Source: Treponema sp.
Lineage (GTDB): Bacteria; Spirochaetota; Spirochaetia; Treponematales; Treponemataceae
Assembly (NCBI GenBank): GCA_016293005.1
Contig: JAEDFA010000027.1
Span: 1-24,370, forward strand
Direction of reading: 5' to 3'
DNA length: 24,370 bases
The translations under genes and the position numbers were made by a program. The notes beneath the pieces were generated by a model that did not search any database, had not been told where the DNA came from, and saw only the letters and a program-made list of their open reading frames with translations. Shown piece after piece: positions 8,155 to 14,741 of the stretch. How positions within the stretch are numbered: position 1 is the first letter of the stretch; the number at the start of each line of letters is the position of its first letter.

Positions 8155-8957
8155 ATGACTGCAACTTCTTTATATCCTGCTTTAATTGCTTCTTTTTTTG
8201 CAATATCGAACGCAAAATCTAAATTTTCTTTTGAATGACAGTCGCTTGAAAATGTAATTGGAACATTCTTTTCTGCAAAAAGCGAAAGAAGTTCTTGTGA
8301 GGGGTAGACTGAGTTTATAGTTTTTCTTGCAAGGCCGCCTGTATTTATTTCTGCAATTACGCCGCTTTTTGATGCCTGTTCTGCGAGCGCTTTTAATTCT
8401 TTTCGATACCAGGAATCGTTTTCGTTAAAAAGATTTAGTTTTCCGTTGTTTTTGCGGATTAAATCGCTGTGTGCAAGAATCGTGAAATTACCGTTTTTGA
8501 GCATTTCTCTTTGAAGTGCAAAATATTCGCATGTGAGTTTTTTTGTGTTCCCGGAAAAAAGTTCGTCAATTTTTTGTTTTAGTTTTTCTGCCGGATAATC
8601 AACACAGAGCCTTCCTTTTTTTGTTATGACATAGTGAACCGAACCGATTAAGTAGTCAGGCGAAAAACTTTTATAAGTTTCAAAATCTGGCTTTGAAAGT
8701 CCGGGAATAAAATCTGCTTCAAATCCTGAAAGAATTTCGATTTTTCCTTCAAATTTGTTCTTTGCATCGTTTATTTCTTTTATATAGTTTTTATGTTCCC
8801 GCGGTGCAATGTGCCAGGAAGATGCAAAAGGATAGATACTGTGGCTTGAAAACCCGATAATTTTAAAATCTTTTTGTATTGCAGTTTCAACGATGTCGTT
8901 TATAAAGTCTTTTCCGTCGCAAAAGTTAGAATGCGTGTGATAATTTGTTTTAATCAT
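8112..8957 (-). CDS. PHP-domain histidinol-phosphatase-like phosphoesterase (HisJ/HisK family)
   Basis: A 281-residue PHP phosphoesterase. Metal-binding motifs are visible: HTHSNFCDG at the N-terminus (His7, His9, Asp14), GFSSHS (35-40), GFEADF, an SVHYV segment, LAHSDL and the C-terminal TFSSDCHSKEN. Length and motif order fit the family that removes phosphate from L-histidinol phosphate, but no other histidine gene is nearby and PHP enzymes of this size can act on other phosphoesters, so the substrate is tentative. The start is preceded by only a weak AAAGAACG ribosome binding site and by a good promoter (8987-9015). The gene is convergent with the AICAR transformylase gene and its last codons form that gene's terminator. 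Confidence 0.8.
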   Translation of the reverse strand: MIKTNYHTHSNFCDGKDFINDIVETAIQKDFKIIGFSSHSIYPFASSWHIAPREHKNYIKEINDAKNKFEGKIEILSGFEADFIPGLSKPDFETYKSFSPDYLIGSVHYVITKKGRLCVDYPAEKLKQKIDELFSGNTKKLTCEYFALQREMLKNGNFTILAHSDLIRKNNGKLNLFNENDSWYRKELKALAEQASKSGVIAEINTGGLARKTINSVYPSQELLSLFAEKNVPITFSSDCHSKENLDFAFDIAKKEAIKAGYKEVAVIKKGGKIDFQKILN

Positions 8958-8986
8958 TTTCGTTCTTTTTTTTTGAAAGTGAGAAT

Positions 8987-9015
8987 ATGATATATTTTAT
9001 CTGTAAAATTGTAAA
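8987..9015 (-). promoter_or_regulatory. Promoter of the PHP phosphatase gene
   Basis: Read on the minus strand: TTTACA (9010-9015), a 17-nt spacer, TATCAT (8987-8992). The predicted start gives a leader of about 20 nt with a weak AAAGAACG ribosome binding site. The element covers the ATG at 9015 of the divergent frame, which supports the later GTG start for that gene. Confidence 0.6.
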
Positions 9016-9083
9016 TGGGGAAGTTTTTAAGATTTTCACTTTCTTTTCTTCATTTTGAAAGTGAAGTTTTGAGCGTTTTATTA

Positions 9084-9089
9084 TATAAT
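9084..9089 (+). promoter_or_regulatory. -10 box directly before the 9096 gene
   Basis: A perfect TATAAT lies 6 nt before the GTG at 9096, with no Shine-Dalgarno sequence between them and no convincing -35. If used, the mRNA would start at or next to the start codon. Confidence 0.4.
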
Positions 9090-9095
9090 TATTCT

Positions 9096-9905
9096 GTGAA
9101 AGCGAAGTTTTTCTTTGTAATTTTTCTTTTCTCATTTGCATGTTTATTTTCAGACGAATTAAAAGAAAATATTCAGAAAGAAAAAACTGTTTTAACAGAG
9201 GCTGAAAAAATTGTCCGCTCGCGAAAAATAAATAAAAATTCTGAAGATCCGCCTGAAATTATTCCGATTGATTTTGTTTCTCAAAAATTAAATGAAGAAA
9301 ACGATGAAATTTATTATTTATATGATGAACATCCGTCGATTATCAATTTTTTTAATTCGCTTGAAGACCACGGACTTGATGAGATTTTTTCCTTTAATAT
9401 GAATTATATGCTTCAGAATTTTGACAAGCATGTTTTCGGGTTTCAAATAAATTATGAAAGACAGATTTTTCAGTTTCTTTCAGGAAAATCTGAAATTTCT
9501 TTAAAAACAAATAATGATTCTGATTTGGATATAAATTGCTTTGTTTTTTCACTTTCGCTTTCGTCGTATGTTTATCCGTTTAACAAAGGTCTTGAATGGC
9601 TTTATACGGGATTTGGTTTTGGTTTTGATTTTATCACTTATTCCGGCTCAAATTCTCTTTATAACTGGATTAATGATGCAGGCTTCAGTATAATTCCTGT
9701 TGTCGGTTGGAAACAGTATGTTACAAAAAATTTTATGTTTGATTTTTCAATCGGGTATAAATTTCTGTTTTCAAGAACTGAAAATTATGATAATAATTTA
9801 AAGCACATGGCTTCTGGCTTTCAGTTCAGTTTTGGCATAAAAATTATGTGGAACAGAATTCTGCGTAATTTTATAAAGAATTTTGTTCTGATTGATTTAG
9901 AATAG
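9096..9905 (+). CDS. Secreted, probably outer-membrane beta-barrel protein of unknown function
   Basis: A 269-residue protein I do not recognise. From the GTG at 9096 it begins with an ideal signal peptide (KAKFFFVIFLFSFACLFS); the SFAC before residue 16 could also serve as a loose spirochaetal lipobox. A charged Lys/Glu-rich stretch follows (about 20-75). From residue about 90 there are alternating aromatic/Gly strands, such as HVFGFQINYERQIFQFL, LYTGFGFGFDFITYSG, PVVGWKQYVTKNFMFDFSIG and GFQFSFGIKIMW, which read like amphipathic strands of a small outer-membrane barrel. An in-frame ATG at 9015 would bury the signal peptide and lies in the promoter of the divergent gene, so I reject it. The barrel assignment is inference from composition only. 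Confidence 0.6.
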   Translation: MKAKFFFVIFLFSFACLFSDELKENIQKEKTVLTEAEKIVRSRKINKNSEDPPEIIPIDFVSQKLNEENDEIYYLYDEHPSIINFFNSLEDHGLDEIFSFNMNYMLQNFDKHVFGFQINYERQIFQFLSGKSEISLKTNNDSDLDINCFVFSLSLSSYVYPFNKGLEWLYTGFGFGFDFITYSGSNSLYNWINDAGFSIIPVVGWKQYVTKNFMFDFSIGYKFLFSRTENYDNNLKHMASGFQFSFGIKIMWNRILRNFIKNFVLIDLE

Positions 9906-9944
9906 AATTTATTATTAATAATTTATGACTTTTTTTTGGAGGAG

Positions 9945-10090
9945 GAAGAAATACTTTGCCTGAAATAGCGTCAAAGTATTTCTTCACAAGTTTGCGTTGC
10001 AAACTTCATTATAGACTGCACATTCTCATTACATTGCGAATGTGCGAAAAAAGTCAATTCGGAAATTGATATTTCCTCATTGACTTTTTT
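9945..10090 (+). repeat. Multi-hairpin intergenic repeat, copy 2 (before argC)
   Basis: Four consecutive hairpins fill the leader of argC. A: a 14-bp perfect stem (9945-9958 with 9972-9985), 13-nt loop. B: AAGTTTGC-GTT-GCAAACTT (9988-10006). C: GCACATTC (10018-10025) with GAATGTGC (10038-10045). D: AAAAAAGTCAAT (10047-10058) with ATTGACTTTTTT (10079-10090), enclosing GGAAAT-TGAT-ATTTCC. The argC ribosome binding site GGGAGG follows immediately. A, B and the left arm of C recur at 2147-2244. No reading frame is shared by the copies because loop A differs by one base, so this is conserved as DNA or RNA, not as peptide. Confidence 0.8.
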
Positions 10091-10100
10091 GGGAGGAAAA

Positions 10101-11042
10101 ATGTATACGGTGTTTATTGATGGAAAAGAGGGGACGACTGGGTTAAAGATTTTTGAGCGTTTTAAAAATCGTTCAGATATTGAAATTATTCAGATTGATG
10201 AAGAAAAGCGTAAAGATCCTAAGGAACGCTCACGGCTTATAAATGAGTCTGACTATACATTTTTGTGTCTTCCTGATGATGCTGCCCGTGAAGCAGTTTC
10301 TTTATGCACAAATCCTTCTACAAAAATAATTGATGCTTCAACTGCCCATAGAACAAATCCTGAATGGGCTTACGGGTTTCCGGAACTTTCTCAAGAATTT
10401 AGAAAAAAGATTGAAGTTTCAAAAAGGGTTGCTGTTCCTGGCTGTTATGCAAGCGGTTTTATTTCGATGGCGTATCCTCTTGTAAAATCAAAAATACTTC
10501 CGCCTGATTATCCAGTTTCTTTTCATGCTGTAAGCGGTTATTCCGGGGCTGGAAAAAAAGCTGTCATTCAGTATGAAAATCCAGATAGATTTTTTGAACT
10601 TTCTTCACCGCGTCTTTATGCGCTTACTCAAAAACACAAGCATCTTCCAGAAATGCAAAAAATTTCTGGTCTTGAGTTTGAACCGATTTTTAATCCGTAC
10701 ATCTGCGATTATTATTCAGGAATGTCTGTAACTCTTCCGCTTCATACACGGCTTCTTTCAAAAAAAGTTACTCTAAAAGATGTTTGGCTTATGTTTTCAA
10801 ACCATTACGCTTCTTCAAAATTCGTACATACAGAACCACTTATGGGTGAGGGCGTTTTACCAGAACCGTTTATCGCTGCAAATACTCTTTCCGGTACTAA
10901 TAACATGCAGATTTTTGTTTACGGAAACGACGAGCGGATAATGATTACAAGTCGTTTTGATAATCTTGGAAAAGGTGCAAGCGGTGCTGCTGTTCAGTGT
11001 ATGAATATCATGATGGGAATTGACGAAGGAACTGGCTTATAA
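10101..11042 (+). CDS. argC: N-acetyl-gamma-glutamyl-phosphate reductase, type 2
   Basis: A 313-residue NADPH-dependent dehydrogenase converting N-acetyl-glutamyl phosphate to the semialdehyde, the third step of arginine/ornithine synthesis. The N-terminal FIDGKEGTTGLKIFERF (5-21) is the nucleotide-binding start of the short, type 2 ArgC family. IIDASTAHRTNPEWAYGFPE (76-95) and VPGCYASG with catalytic Cys115 follow, and HKHLPEM carries the catalytic histidine. Length near 310 fits type 2, not the roughly 345 of type 1. The ATG at 10101 is chosen because GGGAGG (10091-10096) lies 4 nt upstream; an in-frame start at 10080 lies inside hairpin D. The stop overlaps the next start by 1 nt (TAATG). 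No other arginine gene is in the window. The structured repeat directly upstream could affect expression. Confidence 0.93.
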   Translation: MYTVFIDGKEGTTGLKIFERFKNRSDIEIIQIDEEKRKDPKERSRLINESDYTFLCLPDDAAREAVSLCTNPSTKIIDASTAHRTNPEWAYGFPELSQEFRKKIEVSKRVAVPGCYASGFISMAYPLVKSKILPPDYPVSFHAVSGYSGAGKKAVIQYENPDRFFELSSPRLYALTQKHKHLPEMQKISGLEFEPIFNPYICDYYSGMSVTLPLHTRLLSKKVTLKDVWLMFSNHYASSKFVHTEPLMGEGVLPEPFIAANTLSGTNNMQIFVYGNDERIMITSRFDNLGKGASGAAVQCMNIMMGIDEGTGL

Positions 11043-12493
11043 TGTCTTTAAATTGCAATGAAATTGATTTAATTTTAAAGGAACTTGATTTAGACGGCTC
11101 TTTTATTCAGGATATAATTCAGCCGGGCTTTGACACAATCTGCTTTTATACTTATAAAGTTCAGAATGCGAAAACGGTTTTAATCTGTACTTCTCAAAAC
11201 GCTGTAAGAATTAACGAAACACGAAGAAAAATCGTAAAAAACGAAAAGCCGCTTCGGTTCATGGAATTTTTAAAATCAAAAATAAAAGGTGCAAGAATAA
11301 ATTGCGTAAATCAAATCGGAAAATCAAGAATTATAAAATTCTCTCTTTCTCATTGCGATAGTGAATATTTTCTGTATGCAAGGCTCTGGAGCAATGCTTC
11401 GAATGTTATTCTTTGCGATAAAAACAATGTGATTCTAGATTCGATGTTTAGAAGACCGCAAAAAAATGAAGTGACAGGCGGAATTTTTGTGATTCCAGAA
11501 CAATCTGAAAATTCTGAAAAAGTCTGGCCGGTGCGTGATTTTTCAATGATTCAAAAGGAATACGATGAATCTAACAGTTTCAAAAAAATTCTTTCATTCA
11601 ATGAAAAAGTTGATATCTGGTACAGCGAACATTCTTCTTCGCTTTCAAGGGTTTCACTTTTACTTCAGGCGGAAAAATGGTATACGAGCGTAAAATCTAG
11701 GATGGAAAAAGCGCTTTTTCGGCTTGAAGAAAAACTTAAAGATTTTAAAAATGCAGATAAATACAGGCATCAGGGTGATTTGATTCTTTCATATTCAAAT
11801 CTTTTCCCGGTTTCGTCTAAATTTTTAAATTGCGAAGATTATGAAAACGGAAAATCAGTTCAGATTTTGATTGACCCCGAAAAAAATCCTTATGAAAATG
11901 CTCAGGTTTATTATGAAAAATATAAAAAAGCAAAATCAGGTCTTGACGAACTTCTTCACGATATTGAACTTTCAAAAAAACAGATTCAAAAAATAGATTC
12001 GCTTTATTCAGAAATTATAAATGAAGAAAATCCAATAAAAATGGAGCAGCTTTTACGCAAAGATTTAAAGCCTAAGCAGCAAATTAAAAAAAATCATCCA
12101 GGACTTTCTTACGATGTAAACGGCTGGTATATAATTGTTGGACGGGATGCAAATGAAAATGATGAACTTTTGCGCCATCATGTAAAAGGAAGCGATTTGT
12201 GGCTGCATACAAGGGATTATCCAGGTGGTTATGTTTTTATAAAAAATCGTCCGGGAAAAACTGTTCCGCTTGACATTCTTTTAGATGCGGGAAATCTTGC
12301 GGTTTATTATTCTAAGGCTCGTTCTTCTGGCAAGGCTGATTTGTATTACACTCATGTAAAACATCTTCGCCGCATAAAAGACGGTCCTAAAGGTCTTGTA
12401 AGTGTAACTCAGGAGAAAAATCTTTTTATAACGCTTGATAAAGACCGTCTTAAAAAACTTGATGCAATCAGACACGATGCTGACGGTCTTTAA
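11042..12493 (+). CDS. NFACT-family protein (RqcH/FbpA-like)
   Basis: A 483-residue protein with NFACT architecture. The N-terminal NFACT-N domain contains NAVRINETRRKI (53-64) and SNASNVILCDKNNVILDS (about 117-134). A helical/HhH-like middle follows, then a coiled coil (about 290-350) and the C-terminal NFACT-R (DUF814) domain with GWYIIVGRDANENDEL, HVKGSDLWLHTRDYPGGYV and YYTHVKHLRRIKDGPKGLV. RqcH-type members bind obstructed 50S subunits and add alanine tails to stalled peptides; others were first named fibronectin-binding proteins. It is shorter than the roughly 570 of Bacillus RqcH, and the Asp-Arg pair important for tailing appears as Ser95-Arg96. It overlaps argC by 1 nt. Its end is 2 nt from the convergent helicase gene. 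Confidence 0.85.
   Translation: MSLNCNEIDLILKELDLDGSFIQDIIQPGFDTICFYTYKVQNAKTVLICTSQNAVRINETRRKIVKNEKPLRFMEFLKSKIKGARINCVNQIGKSRIIKFSLSHCDSEYFLYARLWSNASNVILCDKNNVILDSMFRRPQKNEVTGGIFVIPEQSENSEKVWPVRDFSMIQKEYDESNSFKKILSFNEKVDIWYSEHSSSLSRVSLLLQAEKWYTSVKSRMEKALFRLEEKLKDFKNADKYRHQGDLILSYSNLFPVSSKFLNCEDYENGKSVQILIDPEKNPYENAQVYYEKYKKAKSGLDELLHDIELSKKQIQKIDSLYSEIINEENPIKMEQLLRKDLKPKQQIKKNHPGLSYDVNGWYIIVGRDANENDELLRHHVKGSDLWLHTRDYPGGYVFIKNRPGKTVPLDILLDAGNLAVYYSKARSSGKADLYYTHVKHLRRIKDGPKGLVSVTQEKNLFITLDKDRLKKLDAIRHDADGL
12439..12492 (+). terminator. Long-loop inverted repeat at the end of the NFACT gene, candidate terminator
   Basis: TAAAGACCGTC (12439-12449) pairs perfectly over 11 bp with GACGGTCTTTA (12482-12492). 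The right arm includes the first two bases of the NFACT stop codon. The 32-nt loop holds a small TGAT-GCA-ATCA hairpin. T-rich DNA follows (ATTTTAGAATTTTTC). Only 2 nt separate this gene from the convergent helicase gene, so any terminator must lie in coding sequence. The long loop and the broken T-tract lower confidence. Confidence 0.45.
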
Positions 12494-12495
12494 TT

Positions 12496-14553
12496 TTAGA
12501 ATTTTTCTGCTTTTCCTTTTGATTTTTTGTAAAGACCTGCGTTTCCCCGTCTTTCAGTTGGCGCATGGAATGATGAGCGGTTTTTTTTCCGTGAAAAAGA
12601 ATTTGATTCTTTTCTTGATTTTTTAAATTCTGCTTCTTTTTCAAAAGATGCAAAGCCTTTCTTTTTATTGGAAAAACTTCTTTTGCTTTCAAAATTGAAA
12701 GATTCTTTTATATCTACATGTATGTGCGGAACTTTGCTGTTTGATTTTGAAAGTTCAAGCGCCCGCTTTGCATGATTTTTTGGAAGCGACAAAAGTGTAA
12801 AATTTTGTGAAATGTCGATTTTGTCTATGAGGCGACCGGGAATGTGAAGAAGGTTACTAAAGTATTCTGCGACTGCTCTAGGATTGTAGCCGTCTTTTTT
12901 TCCAATCTGAACGAAAAGCCTTGTCTGGTCTGAATCTTTTAGCTGCGTTTTTGATTGATTTATTTTTCCATAGCGGTCTTTATCGAGTTCTTTTGAATAT
13001 AAAATCGTTAAAACTGAGGCAAGTACATCTTCTGCATCATCGTTCATGCACAATTCACGCGCCATTTTTTCAAATTCTTTAGAGGCTTTTTTGAGATTTG
13101 AAAGAGATTTTCCTTCGGCGATTGCAGGTTCTGAAAAAACTATTTCTTCGGCAGAAGAGTCTGTCATGTTTGTTACTGCCCGAGATTCTTCTAAGGTTGA
13201 AAAGAAATTTTCTTCTGTATTTTCAAAAATATTATCGTCTTTTAATGAATCTTCTTTTTGTTTTAAATCTATCGTTAAAGGTGAAGTAAGTCCTAACTCT
13301 TCTTTTAGTTTTTTAAAGATTCTTTCTCGTTTTTTTGCAATTACTTCATCTGCGCTTGGAATTGTTTCTTCTGTTATTTCGCCTTTGCTCGCTTTTTTTA
13401 TAGCACGAAGAAGGAATGAAAGTTTTCGTCTTTCGCCTAGAGTGACGAAACTTACAGCTTTTCCTTGAGAGCCTGCGCGTCCTGTTCGTCCGATTCTGTG
13501 AACATAAGTTGCACTGTCAAAAGGAAGTGAGTAATTTACAACATGGCTTAAACCTGAAATGTCGATTCCTCGTGCTGCTACATCTGTTGCAACAAGAATT
13601 TTTGTTTTTTTGTTTCTGAATCGTGCAAGAACTTTTTCTCTTTGAGACTGTGCGATGTCCCCGTGAAGTGCGGAAACCTGATAGCCTTTTTCATCGAGGG
13701 CTTTTGCAACATTGTCAGCATCGTTTTTTGTCTGGGTAAAAACAAGTCCGTAAAAATCATCTGAAATATCGATTAACCTTATGAGCGCGTTGATTTTTTC
13801 GCTTTCTTTTACAAACCAGTAGGTCTGTTCGATTAAAAGCGGTTCGTCGATGATTCCTTCTTCTTCGATTATTTCGTAGTCGCCCATAAATTTTGAAGCG
13901 ATTTTAAGAATCGGTTCAGGCATTGTGGCGCTGAAAAGAAGAATCCGGCTTTGGGGATTTGATTTTTCAAAAATTGCTTCGATGTCTTCGATAAAGCCCA
14001 TGTCAAGCATTTCATCGCCTTCATCGAGGATGAAATATTCTATTTTTGATAAATCTAAAGTTCCTTTTTGAATGTGATCCTGAATGCGTCCTGGAGTTCC
14101 GACTACGATATCTGGATTGTTTTTTAATTCCCGGATTTGAGAAGAATATGGAGCGCCACCGTATAAAACACATGCTGTAGGTTTTTCATTTTGAGAAAAA
14201 GATTTTAATTCGCTGCAAGTCTGAACCGCAAGTTCCCGAGTTGGTTCAAGGACAAGCGCTTTTACATGTTTTGAAGTTTTATTTATTTTTTGAATTAGAG
14301 GAAGGCCGAAGGCGGCAGTTTTTCCGGTTCCTGTTCGTGCTCGTGCGATTAAATTTGCATCTCCTGTTAAAAGTCTTGGAATTGCAAGAATCTGAATAGG
14401 TGAGGGAGTTTTAAATCCTTTTTTTTCTATTGCTTTTAAAGTATTTTCATCAAGTCCTAAATCTTCAAAAGTGATTTCATCTTGATTTGCCTCTGATTCT
14501 GAGATTTGAGAATTTTCTAAAGATTGTTCTGTTAAAATTTCGTTATTTTCCAT
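12496..14553 (-). CDS. deaD: DEAD-box RNA helicase with DbpA-type RNA-binding domain (DeaD/CsdA-like)
   Basis: A 685-residue ATP-dependent RNA helicase, likely in ribosome assembly or mRNA turnover. Core motifs: Q-motif region FKTPSPIQ (47-54), motif I ARTGTGKT (71-78), PTREL, TPGR (153-156), motif II DEGD (177-180, where the family normally has DEAD), SAT, ARGID and HRIGRTGRAG. A linker with acidic and helical parts leads to a DbpA-type RRM-like domain (about 560-630, RLFVQIGKKDGYNPRAVAEY). The last 60 residues are a basic Ser/Lys/Arg-rich tail. The ATG at 14553 is preferred to one at 14595, which lies upstream of the predicted transcription start. A TTGAAT-N17-TACAAT promoter ends 10 nt before the start codon, with no Shine-Dalgarno sequence, so the mRNA is probably leaderless. 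Confidence 0.9.
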   Translation of the reverse strand: MENNEILTEQSLENSQISESEANQDEITFEDLGLDENTLKAIEKKGFKTPSPIQILAIPRLLTGDANLIARARTGTGKTAAFGLPLIQKINKTSKHVKALVLEPTRELAVQTCSELKSFSQNEKPTACVLYGGAPYSSQIRELKNNPDIVVGTPGRIQDHIQKGTLDLSKIEYFILDEGDEMLDMGFIEDIEAIFEKSNPQSRILLFSATMPEPILKIASKFMGDYEIIEEEGIIDEPLLIEQTYWFVKESEKINALIRLIDISDDFYGLVFTQTKNDADNVAKALDEKGYQVSALHGDIAQSQREKVLARFRNKKTKILVATDVAARGIDISGLSHVVNYSLPFDSATYVHRIGRTGRAGSQGKAVSFVTLGERRKLSFLLRAIKKASKGEITEETIPSADEVIAKKRERIFKKLKEELGLTSPLTIDLKQKEDSLKDDNIFENTEENFFSTLEESRAVTNMTDSSAEEIVFSEPAIAEGKSLSNLKKASKEFEKMARELCMNDDAEDVLASVLTILYSKELDKDRYGKINQSKTQLKDSDQTRLFVQIGKKDGYNPRAVAEYFSNLLHIPGRLIDKIDISQNFTLLSLPKNHAKRALELSKSNSKVPHIHVDIKESFNFESKRSFSNKKKGFASFEKEAEFKKSRKESNSFSRKKNRSSFHAPTERRGNAGLYKKSKGKAEKF

Positions 14554-14563
14554 AAGATTACTA

Positions 14564-14592
14564 ATTGTAATAGAAAAAAAATATAAATTCAA
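14564..14592 (-). promoter_or_regulatory. Promoter of the DEAD-box helicase gene (leaderless start)
   Basis: On the minus strand: TTGAAT (14587-14592), exactly 17 nt, TACAAT (14564-14569), then 10 nt (TAGTAATCTT) and the ATG. The spacing puts the transcription start about 3-4 nt before the start codon, and there is no Shine-Dalgarno-like sequence. This is the best supported leaderless case in the window. Confidence 0.65.
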
Positions 14593-14704
14593 CAAAAAGT
14601 GTCCAAGTGATTTTCGAAAACTTTAATGACTTTTTTATTTTTCTTTAGAATAATTTTTATGTAAGAAAAGTTTTGATTCGGTTTTGTAAATTTTAAAAGC
14701 ATAT

Positions 14705-14731
14705 TTGATTTTATGTTAAAAATATGATAAT
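14705..14731 (+). promoter_or_regulatory. Promoter of the carD-ispD-ispF cluster
   Basis: A -10 box GATAAT (14726-14731) lies 10 nt before the carD ATG, with TTGATT at 14705-14710 (15-nt spacer, short) or TTTGAT at 14704-14709 (16 nt) as -35. TATCGTGTAAT before the ATG holds no ribosome binding site. The 188-nt gap to the divergent helicase otherwise shows only a TTTTCGAAAA palindrome. Confidence 0.45.
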
Positions 14732-14741
14732 ATCGTGTAAT

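Noticed and set aside
9015..9095. ATG at 9015 as start of the secreted protein
   Set aside because: It would place the signal peptide 27 residues inside the protein and overlaps the promoter of the divergent phosphatase gene; no ribosome binding site precedes it.
9956..10069. A TTG-initiated frame after GGAGGAGG in the argC leader as a leader peptide
   Set aside because: The frame is not kept in the other repeat copy (one-base difference in loop A), the product is short with no arginine run, and start spacing is long.
13046..13468. 140-codon frame antisense to the helicase gene
   Set aside because: It lies fully within a gene with strong family motifs and has shadow-like composition (Ser/Phe-rich, mirror of Glu/Lys codons).
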